A DNA stretch of 64,000 bases, from assembly GCA_025667525.1 (NCBI GenBank), contig CM046881.1:497013627-497077626 (forward strand), in the 5' to 3' direction. The notes under the pieces are model-generated. The model made no database searches. It was not told the origin of the DNA and saw only the letters and a program-made list of their open reading frames with translations. This document shows, piece after piece, positions 11,870-23,120 of the stretch. This stretch comes from Glebionis coronaria (lineage: Eukaryota; Streptophyta; Magnoliopsida; Asterales; Asteraceae). The stretch's first letter is position 1. Each line of letters begins with the position of its first letter. Both the position numbers and the translations under genes were made by a program.

Positions 11870-14800
11870 TGTAAAACCCGCATGCTTTTACCATGAACAG
11901 TACACTAGTAATCGTAGGTACAAGATTACAACTTTCCTTATATAAGATGAACACGAATCACGAATGTTAATTACAAGAATTATGTACGTGTTATTACACG
12001 ATAAGTATTATGCACGTGTTAATGCACGATAATAAGTACGTACATGGTAATACACGATAATTATAGTTATATTCACGAACATCTAAAACACGATCATTTG
12101 AACCACATACATATATTAATACACGATAAATAATAATTACGTATTATAGATATAACATGAACATTTAAACAAGAACTACACGAATATTTAAAATACACAA
12201 ACACGTTAAGTAGTCATTTAAACACGACAAGTATTACGTAAATTAATATTACGTATAACATGTGAAGTTATTACAAGATAAATCACGACATAAAAATACA
12301 CGAACCCGAATACGTATTTAACTAAGCTTATATTTTAAACAAACGTTTTACGTGTGGGCTTTGGGCTGGCTGTTTAGACAAGGGAAAGAAAGGAGAGTGG
12401 GCCAAGGCCCATGGTGGGATCGTGCAAAATAAACAAACGGTGGGGGGGGGGAGGTTGTATTTTTTGTTTAGACAACATACAATCTCATGAAACCCTAAAA
12501 CAAAACCAACAACCGTAGTTTTTTTCCTTTTGTTCTTCTTTGCCGCTGTCTCCGACCACAAGAAACATGAACGTAGGTTTTAGGGATCGAGGTTGAGGAT
12601 TCGTTTGTTTTCCTAAACCCTAATTGAAAGAAGGTTACATCAATCACATTTTTATATTTTTTGTTTGATTTTCTTTTGGGTAATCGATCAGAATCCGTTT
12701 GATGGGAATTAAAAACATGATATGTGTTAGTAAAACCATGGTAGGTTCGGGTGGTTGGTATTGGGTCTCGACTGCACATAAACCGAGAGTCAAGAGACTC
12801 TTGGTGGTAAATTAACCTCACCAGCCGCAACCCTAAAAGGGGTGTTAGCTTGGTTTGTTTCTGATGAGGGCAACACAACCCCAACAGGGGTGCGTTTGGC
12901 CTATCAGTGGCAACGACAGAAGGGGGTGTTTGTTCAGGCAGTGGGAACCGAGACCTTGTGGTCTCGGTGGGAATTTATAGCAAGCAGGGGAAACCAGCTA
13001 CTGCCGGTGGCAGTAACATAACTGCCAGGGGGAAACTGGCAGATTAGGGGGTGTTTGGTTTTTGATTTAAGACAGGTTTGAGGGACTGTTTGGCTAAGGG
13101 TTTAAGAAACGATTAAGGGGCTGTTTGGTTCGGCTTATATGTAAACACAACACGGGTTTTCACGGGTTCGGTTTATGATACGTTTTAATAAAATAATACA
13201 TAGGTTCGGGTTATTATTTTTACAAGTTTAATTAGCTTTACATGTATATTAATTTACAAGGTAATTAAATTAATAAAACATGACTTATAATTACAAGATT
13301 AATTAAATTAATATAGCATGCTATATAATTAATTTAATTTAGACATGACTTAGGTTAATTATTATTAGTAATAATACATGACTTTAACCTAAGTATTTTA
13401 TGATTTAATTTAGACTAAAGTAATTAATTAATTGCTAAATCATCACATTTAGATTAATTAATTTCCATGACTTAGGTTATATTAATAATAAATATTAATA
13501 CATGTTTTAACCTAAGTATATTATACACTTAATTTAATTAAATCATGTTTATGTTTAATTAAATCGTATAACCTATAGTTTATTTAATTTACATGTTATA
13601 ATCAATAAACTATACTATTAATCACATGACTTAGTATAATTAATCTGTAAAACTAAGCTTATATTATTTAGCTTATTAATCCAACTTATTTCTAATTAAA
13701 GAAACTTTCTATTTCAGGAAAACTTACTATTTTTAGAAACTTTCTATTTGTAGAAACTATTCTATTTTAAGAAGTAAATTTATTTTTGGAAATTTTCTAT
13801 TTTTGGAAACTTTCTATTTTAGGAAACCTGCTTTTTTTAGAAAGTTACTAATTATTACACAATGAGTACATGATAAATACGACATAACGATAAAATCAGT
13901 AAAACAAGACATGGACATATAAAACAAGCTAAGACATGATATAAAACCAGTTACATACACTTCAATCAGAATACTTATACACGTATATTATCTATGTAGC
14001 ATTAGTGAGATCGAAGTAGGACTCTCTTCCCTTCGTCTTCTTCGCTCACTGGACACAAGGTACGGATTCTCCGTCCTTTCAGTATGGACATTCTTCCTTA
14101 TTAGAATTCCCCGTATGCAACCAACTGTTTTCCGAGTATTTGTTTTATATGTTTTTGAATTGCTTATGTTTAATTAGATACCTAAAGCCATATACATGCA
14201 TGACTAGTTTCACCTAGTTATGCAGGTACCATAACCATAACACTGGAGGCACTAGTGTTATGACTTCACCACGGCGGAGTGATAACTCGTGGCGTCCCTT
14301 CAGCTTTTGGCCATATTATTATCATCATGTGGGGCGTATGGGTGCATCCTAGGTTACATGTTTTTACAGATTATTTAGGTGAATGTGGTGTGTTCCTTGC
14401 ATCCTTCACAAGGAGTTGATCCCTCCTACCTAAAAACTTATATTAATTAGAGGCAGCCCCTCTAATTGCATGGCGAGGTCACCCCTCCAAGTATTCATGC
14501 AAGTTGATATTTCATGACCTATATTGGCTAATGGTAAACATGTTAAACAGTTTTATGAGATAAACATAAGGCTTTTTAAACTATAAAACCAGTTTTACTA
14601 AGTACTACCAGGTTTTCCAGGTCTTATTCATTTCCGCTGCTATATGTTTTACATGCTTATATTATTCATTCCATGCTTGTATATTCGTGCACTGAGCGTT
14701 ATGCTCAGCCGTTACTTTCCCATGTCCCAAAACGGCAGGTACCCACGGACTGACTCGATCTTTTAGAGGACGTGCATAGGATGGAAGCTGCCATAGACTT

Positions 14801-15008
14801 CTTTTCCTTTTGCCTTCATATATTTATGCTTGTTTAGTCTTTCATTCATTTCATATACTTTATATATGTTTTGGGCTTTTGTTTGGGAAACGATGTTTGA
14901 TTCCGGTTTCCCTATGGTCATGTATGTTTTACTACATATTACCTTGCATGCTTTGATGACACTCCATAATTACGCGTAACGGTCCACTTATGAAAGTGGG
15001 GTGTTACA
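11870..15008 (+). repeat. 5' LTR of element E
   Basis: Runs from TGTAAAACCCGC to GGGGTGTTACA, 3139 bp. It aligns with 24066-26968 plus 57081-57351. It contains telomere-box-like AAACCCTAA words (about 12490, 12616, 12833), a run of ten G at about 12442, and a diverged set of TTTCTATTTTTGGAAAC-like words at 13700-13850 that expanded into a tandem array in element C. Minus-strand ORFs at 12328-12884 are chance frames. Confidence 0.9.
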
Positions 15009-15012
15009 GTTA

Positions 15013-15024
15013 TGGTATCAGAGC
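15013..15024 (+). other. Primer binding site of element E (tRNA-iMet type)
   Basis: TGGTATCAGAGC begins four bases after the LTR end. It is complementary to the 3' end of initiator methionine tRNA, the standard primer of plant Ty3/gypsy chromoviruses. Confidence 0.9.
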
Positions 15025-15700
15025 CCAAGGCTTCGACTTGTAGGCTCTAAAACTTGACCTGTGACTAGTGGGTAGTCATCATGAGCTTCCTAAGCCAACG
15101 CTTGTTATACGATGAATTTAAGTTTTCAGCACCTTGTTGTTTTAACCATGATGTTTTCAGCACCTTGTTGTTTTAACCATGATGTTTTCATCAGTATTGC
15201 TTTTACTATTACGGACTGAACAACCATCATCCATACTTAGTTACGTGTCATGGCTTCATGCACGATGTTCCTTGTGAACTGTGGCTAATGTGAACTAAAC
15301 CCAGTAGTTCATAATAGGTCACATAATTTTTTTTCTTTTAAGTTTTGACAGCCGAGTTTCATTTATTTATTCCATGTATCATTGTCGCAGGAATTATGAC
15401 TAAGTAATGGTTGGTACAGGACTGGCCCGATTTAGTCGCATGTGCTTTTATCGAAACTTTTAACTTTGGGAACGACCCATAGGCGTCCCCTCACCATGTC
15501 TTCTGTTTTGGGTAAACTGACCATTGGCGTTTACCCTCACGCATATAAAAGTTTTTATAAACTGCATCATGCATTACGCACTGTTTTTACGCATAAATTT
15601 TTTCTCATGATTTATTAGCATAAATTTTTTTTTCATGTCCCCGCATAAGTTACTATGTTTTATGTCAAGTATGTTTTCATACTGTCATGGTTAACTTCAG
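15025..15700 (+). other. 5' leader of element E, conserved with element C
   Basis: There is no reading frame of note. The stretch around 15400-15630 (GACTAAGTAATGGTTGGTAC, GGACTGGCCC, CCATAGGCGTCCCCTC, AACTGCATCATGCATT) is nearly the same in element C (41640-41860), although the coding parts of the two elements have diverged far more. A 33-bp direct duplication (TTTTCAGCACCTTGTTG...) sits at about 15120-15190. A role in RNA packaging or translation is inference. Confidence 0.55.
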
Positions 15701-17309
15701 TTTCATGTTGATTATGTTATATACTCCTTCATGTTAAGTTGTTTCACGTTTTCTTCATGCTGATTTCGTCTTCATGATTGATTACGTCTTACGTCTCTTT
15801 TGTTGTTTATGCTTTCATGCAAGACACTGTTGGAATTCATTTAAATCTTGCTTTCATGATAGTCATGGCTGGTTTTCATTAATCACGCTTTCAGGAAAAT
15901 CATCGATGAATTCATTTAACCACACGTTATCGTTTCTCTATGCAACCAGAATGAGGTATAGACTGGCCTTGCTAGGTTATCATGATGGTCTTTCTACCGT
16001 TTAACCAATCTTTTCCCTGTAAGATCATGACAGATGATCGACCCATATCGATCATTTCATGTGTATTCCATGTGTACCACATGTACTGTATTCCATGTGT
16101 GTTACACGTACTTTGATCCAGGTGTATTTTACCTGCAATGCTCTACGAGTATTCGCTAGTCGATTCTAAATCATCTCAGGTGTACTCCACTTGCTGATAC
16201 TCTACAAGATTGCTGATGTTGCTCATAGCTTGGAGATGTTACTAAGGGTTGATGCTGCGGATGTTGGAGACGCTACGAGATGCTGATCCTGTTCACAACC
16301 TGGAGATCTTACAAGACGAAGACAAAGGCGTTAGATCAAAGCGATCGGACGAGAAGATGCTTCACCACCAGACGATTTCCATCAATCATTGTCCCTAATT
16401 CTTAGTTACATGTCACACATCATTCAGTTGTCGTTTCAGTCATATGAGTGAAGACCGGTACCTGCTGGCCACTCAGCTGAATAGTTACATGAATCAGAGT
16501 CATGAGAATGACCATCATGGAATTGATAGACAAGAAGATAGTAACCACTACTATGACAGCAACTATACTAACAATCGCAATCGAAGCTCCAGCCACGGAC
16601 GTGATAAGAAATACAAAGGATCAGTAGTCCAACCGATCCGCCAATTCTGGCATATTAACCTAATATTTGTGGTTCTATTCGTTTCACACCTAGAGACATG
16701 TCAAGACACCAGTCAAGACACATGTCATGCTTATATTTTCCAAGACACGAGTCAAGACACATGACTCACGTCCAATTCTGGAACATCCCTAAGGAATTCA
16801 GGGTACCCTCCAAAGGGTATATCCAGTTTGTGATGGCATGTATTAAACAGGCCACAAGGATTTCAGTACCATCACTAGCATATCTGTGAGATCTGTCACG
16901 TTTGCTCGTTGACACTTTCATCTCTTGCACCCATATTTCATATAATCATGACCATAAAGGATGCCATTCGTATCCCCCATGTATACGAAGGTTTCCTTCA
17001 GCCTAAGGATGAGATCTAAGCTGCTAACGCATAACTCGGACAGATGCGAGTTGAATTTAATCCTAATCATGGACTACAAGTAGCACCCCCTGCTATGATT
17101 CATGATTTTGTACAGTAATATTCAGGCTCCTGAATACACTCAACATGGTTTTCCATCAGGAAAAGCTATATAAATTGTCTATGCTTCCCAAGCACGTGCT
17201 TTGTTATCCATGACTACTAAAATTTTCGAGCTATCAGTTAAGACATGACCACTGAAGTTCCTTTTACGCATAATTATTCCAAAATCTTCCCATACATTCC
17301 AGAAGAATC
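15701..17309 (+). pseudogene. Degenerate gag and protease region of element E
   Basis: By position this is gag plus protease. A 106-codon frame at 16444-16764 has an Asn/Arg/Ser-rich stretch (SNYTNNRNRSSSHGR) comparable to the basic, Asn-rich linker before the zinc knuckle of element C gag. GTCAAGACAC repeats follow at 16690-16765. No intact zinc knuckle or DTG protease motif is visible. Low sequence conservation makes finer domain limits unreliable. Confidence 0.45.
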
Positions 17310-17900
17310 TTCAAGGAGAAGGACGGTAACATGAGATTATGTGTCGACTACCGTCGAGTTAAAACAAATCACCATCCATAACCGTTATTCTCCTCCACGT
17401 ATTGACAACATGTACAATCGACTTTAAGGTGTTAATCACTTTTCCAAGATCGAATTCATGATCATGCTACCAATAGTGGTAAGTGAAAGAGCAGGACATT
17501 ACCATGACTGCTATTGGTACACGATTCGGTCATACTAGATTCATGATTTTTTATTAGTCTCATAAATGCTCTAGCAGCATTATGGACTTGATAAAATGAG
17601 TTTCCATGAACTCATAAACAAATTCATCTGTGTTTTCATCGAGGACAACCTAGATTCCTCTAAGTCTAGAGAAGAGCGGTAAGACCATATTTTCACTATG
17701 TTACAAATTCTATGACAAGAGAAATTTCACCCTGAAATATTCCAATCTAAATTTTGGTTGATTACAGTGACACGCTGAATCACGTGTATTCTCACGGTTA
17801 ATCTTACCATGACTCAGCTTATGCATAAAGGTGAGAACCCTACACTACGTTAGGTGTTCCAAGAAAATCTTACGCTAAGAGAAGTTTAATCTCAGAGACT
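17310..17900 (+). pseudogene. Reverse transcriptase remnant of element E
   Basis: Broken frames show KDGNMRLCVDYRRV (about 17320-17365; compare [14 protein letters not shown] in C), the ANAxAxFMDLM region near 17560-17595, the palm motif damaged to an IVFIEDN-like reading (about 17630-17650), a [22 protein letters not shown] block at 17700-17760, and an LTMTQLMHKGE-like block at 17805-17835. Many indels and stops occur. RNase H cannot be found before the integrase fragment at 17930, suggesting an internal deletion. Confidence 0.75.
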
Positions 17901-17929
17901 TATAGTTCCGTAAATTTCTACGTATCAAG

Positions 17930-18063
17930 TTTCTACGAAGCAAGATATAGTTTTGTCATATCTAAAGTACCTGACATACCAACAGGCTAAGATAGAACAC
18001 CAACCGACTAAGATGTTTCTCCACCAGCAGAAATTATGAACAGAAATGGGACAAGATCTCCAT
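17930..18063 (+). pseudogene. Integrase zinc-binding remnant of element E, up to the F insertion
   Basis: Reading across shifts gives a CLTCQQxKIEHQ-like block (about 17960-18000) and an EWKWDKI-like end (to 18063), which correspond to the HHCC domain and the bases just before the first catalytic Asp of gypsy integrase. Element F is inserted exactly here and the integrase continues at 22958. Confidence 0.65.
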
Positions 18064-18384
18064 TGTCGACGCACAGTCGGTATTCGGCCCGGCCCAACAG
18101 GCCCGCGGCCCACACACACCTAACTTATCCTTCAAGAAACCCTAGCACTATATAAACAAGCCTAGGGGTCTCATTCTACATCAGGTTCCCTCTCTCTTAA
18201 CCACACCTCTTATACAATATATCGATCAACACTAACTTGACCGTCGGAGGTGGACCCCAGGGCTTCGGCCTCGGGTCCACGTCTAACCGGTTTACCTTTG
18301 TTTGCAGCATTACTCAGGACCCGGTAAGGCGACGAACGGCCCAGGAGAGTCGTCAGGCCGGCCTAACCAAACTATGCTCCAACA
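18064..18384 (+). repeat. 5' LTR of element F
   Basis: Starts TGTCGACGCACAG and ends CTCCAACA. By-eye alignment with 22632-22952 shows about 16 differences in 321 bases and no length change. It includes a telobox-like AAACCCTA just before the TATA box. The plus-strand short ORFs across it are chance. Confidence 0.92.
18149..18156 (+). promoter_or_regulatory. Likely TATA box in the F 5' LTR
   Basis: TATATAAA is preceded by AAACCCTAGCAC and conserved at 22717-22724 in the other LTR. It is the best candidate for the F transcription start signal, about 85 bp into the LTR. Confidence 0.6.
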
Positions 18385-18386
18385 AG

Positions 18387-18394
18387 TTGGCGCC
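18387..18394 (+). other. Primer binding site core of element F
   Basis: TTGGCGCC, two bases after the LTR end, followed by ATCCATGGGACC. A TGGCGCC start is the PBS type used by several plant gypsy lineages other than the initiator-Met users, so F is of a different lineage from its host element E. Confidence 0.75.
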
Positions 18395-18406
18395 ATCCAT
18401 GGGACC

Positions 18407-19079
18407 ACGACTAAACCAGGTTTCGTGTTCTCGTGTTATCGAAAAGCAATGATCCGAAAATCAGTAATCCTAAAAACCTTTAAATCTTTGTTTTTTCCAT
18501 CTGTTATGCCATGCGCATGTATTTGTTCACTATAAATTTGGTTAGCATACTGATCTATTATTATACGTGCATAAATTCGGTTGGCTAGATCAAAAATATT
18601 GCTTGCTTCTACTAATTTTAGTATCACGTGTGTAGTACTCGTTCAATGCAATCTAATTGGGTACCACACATATGATCTGGCGTATACTCTAAAATTTGGT
18701 TAAGATCTTCTATTTAAAGATCTTTTGTAAATCACTTGTCTTTTCCTTTTTAAGAGATTTTCGTGTCACGATGAGACATGTGCTTTCGTTGTGGCTCGTA
18801 TGTTTGGGCATATTTTATTTTCCAATATGGTTATGAGCCGCGTCTTTTTGCGTTAGTCCGCACATCTAGAGATATTATTTATATTAACAACATATGAGGA
18901 TATCTTTTAAATTTATACAAAGATATCTTGACTATCTTATTTTTTTAAATAGGTAACAAGATTTACCCATATCTTTTAAAATAAACAAAATATTTTATCA
19001 ATAGTTTTTATATTAATAAAATATATCATGAATATCATTTATTTTGTCAAGGAGATATTACATATATCTTTTAATTTGA
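18407..19079 (+). other. F interior, non-coding AT-rich leader
   Basis: There is no frame longer than about 77 codons and no recognisable motif. The second half (18880-19080) is rich in ATATCTTT and ATATAT words that recur at 19310-19440. Confidence 0.5.
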
Positions 19080-19925
19080 TTAAATATATTTTTCGTATAT
19101 GTCGCGACCTGACGTAGTAATATCGGGATTCGCGGTCATGACTCGTCCATCCGCACTCGTCAGCGCATTCAGCAATGATTCTTATTTTTTATTCGCGGCC
19201 ATGGTATGTCCATCCGTGCTTATCTATATGTTCGGTCATATTTTATTTTTTCACTGCGGTCATGAGCCGCGTCTTCCGTATTAATCCACATATTCGGATA
19301 TATTGTTTATATCAATAGGAAATATTACGCATATCATTTAAATTACTACAAGATATTCTTTAGGATATATTCCGATCTTATTTATTATATATATCTTTTA
19401 AATTGGTAAGTATATTACATATATTTTTAAAAAAATAATATGTTTTATCATTCGCGGTCATGGTACGTCCATCCATGCTAGTCCGTACTCTCGGATATCT
19501 TCTGCCTACGGGCGTACATGTACTTATCGTTCCCAGGACGAATAAGAGGATTGAGTGAACCTAATAATTCAACTTTTCGTGTAAGAGGGTTGAAAACCCA
19601 ATGACCACGGATCATGTATCCTTGTTAGACACCTTGCTATCAAGACGTTGTAGTAAGTTACGCAAACCACATGACTCATGATGGACTTGCAAAAGACACA
19701 CTGTGCACGTCTAACAACAAACTTTGACTGTCCTTATGGTAGTAGCGGTACGCCGTACGTAATAGCATAGCTCATCCCATAAGTTAGTTAAGATACGTCT
19801 CATACTATGTGACAATTCGCGGTTATGGAAGACCCATCCGCGTTGGTTCGCACGTTCGAACCTAATTTCTATCTTTCGTACGCGGCTATGGTACGTCCAT
19901 TCGCGCTGGTCTACGCGACTGTAAT
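19080..19925 (+). repeat. Dispersed long-stem hairpin repeats of element F (about six copies)
   Basis: A unit close to CGCGGTCATGGTACG followed by TCCATCCGCG recurs near 19129, 19195, 19257 (weak), 19453, 19820 and 19882, separated by AT-rich spacers. Each can fold as CGCGG + 2-nt bulge + ATGG / loop of about 5 / CCAT + CCGCG. Copies such as CGCGGTTATGGAAGACCCATCCGCG, given here only as position 19820-19845, keep both arms although the loop differs. They are followed by words like GTTCGCACGTTCG. Confidence 0.65.
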
Positions 19926-20079
19926 TTGTGAATACTTGATTAAGTTTAATACTACTAACCGAGTGTAGCACCATTAAACTTGGAGGGCTACTAGGGTATA
20001 ATAATACCACTATTTATGTGCACGTCACACAAATATCTTTGGATATATTCCTTTGCCGCAGATGTCTGCCTTCTGCCGG

Positions 20080-20880
20080 TTTATTCTTTTGCCATGGAAG
20101 TATCTCTTCCATTGGCTTATTCCTTCGCCGCGGAAGTGCTCCTTCCGCGCGCTTGTTTCTACGCCATGGAAGTATCTCTTCCATTGGCTTATTCCTTCGC
20201 AGCGAAAGTACTCCTTCCGCGCGCTTCTTCCTTTGCCATGGAAGTATCTCTTCCATTGGCTTATTCCTTCGCCGCGGAAGTACTCCTTCCGCACACTTGT
20301 TTTTACGCCATGGAAGTATCTCTTCCATTGGCTTATTCCTTCGCAGAGAAAGTACTCCTTTCGCGCGCTTCTTCCTTTGTCATGGAAGTATCTCTTCCAT
20401 TGGCTTATTCCTTTGCCGCGGAAGTACTCCTTCAGCGCGCTTGTTTTTACGCCATGGAAGTATCTCTTCCATTGGATTATTCCTTCGCAGCGAAAGTACT
20501 CCTTCCGCGCGCTTCTTCCTTTGCCATGGAAGTATCTCTTCCATTGGCTTATTCCTTCGCCGCGGAAGAACTCCTTCCTCGCGCTTGTTTTTATGCCATG
20601 GAAGTATCTCTTCCATTGGCTTATTCCTTTGCAGCGGAAGTACTCCTTCCGCGTTTATTCCTTTGCCATGGAAGTATCTCTTCCATTGGCTTATTCCTTC
20701 GCAGCGGAAGTACTCCTTCCACGTTTATTCCTTTGCCATGGAAGTATCTCTTCCATTGGCTTATTCCTTTGACGCGGAAGTACTCCTTCTGCGCGCTTGT
20801 TTCTGCGCCATGGAAGTATTTCTTCCATTGGCTTATGCCTTTGCCACAGAAGTATCTCTTCCGTTGGCTTATTCATGCGC
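20080..20880 (+). repeat. Tandem hairpin array 1 of element F (about 71-bp composite unit, about 11 copies)
   Basis: Each composite has two palindromes: ATGGAAG-TATCT-CTTCCAT, then after TGGCTTATTCCTTCGC a second one, CGCGGAAG-TACTC-CTTCCGCG. Copies of the first start near 20095, 20165, 20237, 20308, 20380, 20455, 20525, 20597, 20666, 20736 and 20811. No stop codon occurs in the repeat, so overlapping open frames in all plus frames are an artefact of the repeat (for example 20018-21916). Some second palindromes are broken on one arm (GCGAAAG opposite CTTCCGC). Confidence 0.92.
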
Positions 20881-21775
20881 TGTGGAAGTATCTTTCCACG
20901 TGTTCGTTATCTTTCGCCGTGGAAGTATTCTTCCACGTGCTCATTATTATTTGTCGTGGAAGTACTCTTCCACGCACTTATTATCATGGTCGTGGAAGTA
21001 TCTCTTCCACGTGCTCATTATCTTCGCCGTGGAAGTATATCTTCCACGTGCTCGTTATCTTCGCCGTGGAAGTATCTCTTCCACGTACTCATTATTTTCA
21101 CCGTGGAAGTATCTCTTCCACGTGCTCGTTATCTTCGCCGTGGAAGTATTCTTCCACGTGCTTCTTATCTTCGCCGTGGAAGTATCTCTTCCACGTGCTC
21201 GTTATCTTCGCCGTGGAAGTATCTCTTCAATGTGCTTATTATCTTCGCCGTGGAAGTATCTCTTCCACGTACTCATTATTTTCGTCGTGAAAGTATCTCT
21301 TCTACGTGCTCATTATCTTCGCCATAGAAGTATCTCTTCCACGTGCTCGTTATCTTCGTTGTGGAAGTATTCTTCCACGTGCTTCTTATCTTCGTCGTGG
21401 AAGTATCTCTTCCACGTGCTTCTTATCTTCGCCGTGGAAGTATCTCTTCCACGTGCTCATTATCTTCGCCGTGGAAGTATCTCTTCCACGTGCTCGTTAT
21501 CTTCGCTGTGGAAGTATTCTTCCACGTGCTTCTTATCTTCGCCGTGGAAGTATCTCTTCCACGTGCTCATTATTTTCACCGTGGAAGTATCTCTTCCACG
21601 TGCTTCTTATCTTCTCCGTGGAAGTATCTCTTCCACGTGCTCATTATTTTCGCCGTGGAAGAATCTCTTCCAAGTGCTCATTATTTTCGCCGTGGAAGTA
21701 TCTCTTCCACGTGCTCATTATTTTCGCCGTGGAAGTATTCTTTCACGGCGCATTGTTACCATTTGTCGTGGAAGT
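20881..21775 (+). repeat. Tandem hairpin array 2 of element F (36-38-bp unit, about 23 copies)
   Basis: The unit is CGTGGAAG-TATCT-CTTCCACG followed by TGCTCATTATCTTCGC, with an 8-bp perfect stem and a 4-5-base loop. Variants TGCTCGTTATCTTCGC and TGCTTCTTATCTTCGC alternate, and some units lose one loop base (TATT). This array abuts array 1; the stem changes from ATGGAAG or GCGGAAG to GTGGAAG on both arms at once. The end of the array near 21770-21860 shows further self-complementary variants. Confidence 0.92.
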
Positions 21776-22619
21776 ACGCCTTCCACTGGCTCATTCTTCC
21801 ACAGAAGTACGTCTTCTGTTGGTTCATATCTTTTTTACGGAAGTACGGCTTCCGCGACGAATTACTTTGCCCGGCCACGAAGTGATTTCTTCAAAGTTTG
21901 CATTGTTTTACCTTAATTAGGCAAAGCCTGATCAACTACGCATAGTTTTGGAAAAACCGTGACAAATTTTTTAAGTCATTATTGTATGTCGTGTCGAAAA
22001 GACGGATGCACCATCCGCATAAACATGCCACAGAAGTACGTCTTCTGTTGGCCTTAAGACGAATGCAATATTCGCACTATGCTGCATCATAAGTGGTACA
22101 AGAAGTACGCCTTTAATATACTCACGATGCAGCGTACGGGTTCCACCTCCACCTTCATAAAACCTTCTTGTCATCCCCACGTTAGAGATGAATAAGAATG
22201 ATACCTTGCCAATGCCAGTGTTACATCGGCTATAGAACACGTTTTCTTCTTACGGGGTCCTTACCGTCTAATCACGGGAAACCAAGCATTCGAGCACACC
22301 CACCCGTCTTACGTACACGGGTTCCCCATTTCTTTCGACGTGGATATGATTACAGGTAGCGGATATGGTGTAAAGTCTAGTAACCTCGGTGACAACCTCG
22401 CATACTAGACTAGGGGGACATGATGGCGTATAGTGGCTATGCTCACTATTCACAACCCCAAACCATCATCTTTTTGCTAAAGGTAGCCCATTTACAAGTG
22501 GAGCCATATGTTACGGACAACCTACGAGGATGTCTTAGAAGCAAGCCACACGCGGTTGTTTAGTGAGCATGATACACGAATGAGTCTAGCATAACATGAT
22601 CATGGACCATATCATACTA
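21776..22619 (+). other. F interior after the array, with scattered single hairpins
   Basis: Non-coding. Single palindromes continue: ACAGAAG-TACGT-CTTCTGT (about 21799 and again 22030), CGGAAG-TACGG-CTTCCG (about 21838), and shorter GCGGATGGTGCATCCG-type words in the vicinity of 21995-22080. At 22401-22420 there is a copy of the PPT context (CATACTAGACTAGGGGGACA) about 210 bp upstream of the real one. Confidence 0.6.
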
Positions 22620-22631
22620 GACTGGGGGACA
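22613..22631 (+). other. Polypurine tract of element F
   Basis: CATACTAGACTGGGGGACA lies directly before the 3' LTR start TGTCGACG. The GGGGGACA core is the likely plus-strand primer. Confidence 0.75.
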
Positions 22632-22952
22632 TGTCGACGTACAGTCGGTATTCGACCCGGTCCAACAGGCCCGTGGCCCACACACACCTAACTTATCCTT
22701 TAAGAAACCCTAACACTATATAAACAAGGCTAGGGGTCTCATTCTACATCAGGTTCCCTCTCTCTTAACCACACCTCTTATACAATATATCGATCAACAC
22801 TAACTTGACCGTCGGAGGTGGACCCCGGGGCTCCGGCCTTGGGTCCACGTCTAACCGGTTTACCTTTGTTTGCAGCATTACTCAGGACCCGGGAAGACGA
22901 CGAACGACCCAGGAGATTTGTCAGACCGGCCTAACAAAACTATGCTCCAACA
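22632..22952 (+). repeat. 3' LTR of element F
   Basis: 321 bp, same ends as the 5' copy. The TATA box TATATAAA is at 22717-22724. It is followed by the TSD TCCAT at 22953-22957. Confidence 0.92.
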
Positions 22953-22957
22953 TCCAT

Positions 22958-23120
22958 GTATTTCGGTCACCAGATTAACGCAAACTCAGAAGAAGCAAGA
23001 TGCTATCTGGGTTATTACCAACAGTTTGATCAAGTCTGCATAATCCTTAAATCCGCAAGGATTTCAAGAACCAACAGATAGATCAGACATGTTCCAGCTA
23101 AGGCGCATCCAATCACTTGG
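22958..23120 (+). pseudogene. Integrase core remnant of element E, after the F insertion
   Basis: One frame reads QKKQDAIWVITNSLIKSA, clearly the [18 protein letters not shown] motif of gypsy integrase seen in elements B and C. It resumes directly after the TSD of F, so the insertion hit the integrase just at its first catalytic Asp. No further catalytic residue is recognisable. Confidence 0.8.

Larger units (their letters stand above)
18064..22952 (+). mobile_element. Element F: non-autonomous LTR retrotransposon with hairpin repeat array
   Basis: Two 321-bp LTRs (18064-18384 and 22632-22952) begin TGTCGACG and end GCTCCAACA and are flanked by a perfect TSD TCCAT (18059-18063, 22953-22957). 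A TTGGCGCC-type PBS follows the first LTR and an ACTGGGGGACA PPT precedes the second. The 4.2 kb interior has no gag or pol motif in any frame. Instead it holds dispersed hairpins (19080-19920) and about 1.7 kb of tandem hairpins (20080-21775). It must borrow proteins from an autonomous element, perhaps of the Tat/Athila side of gypsy judging by the PBS type; that link is inference. Confidence 0.9.

Noticed and set aside
12328..12884. Minus-strand ORFs (also 24544-24986) as genes
   Set aside because: They are two LTR copies of element E, read antisense, with diverging ends and no motif.
20080..21775. CRISPR-like array
   Set aside because: Units are contiguous palindromes with no unique spacers, and the setting is a plant retroelement.
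20018..21916. 632-codon ORF as a protein gene
   Set aside because: It runs through a tandem palindromic repeat; other plus frames are open too, and the peptide is only a repeat read in rotating frames.
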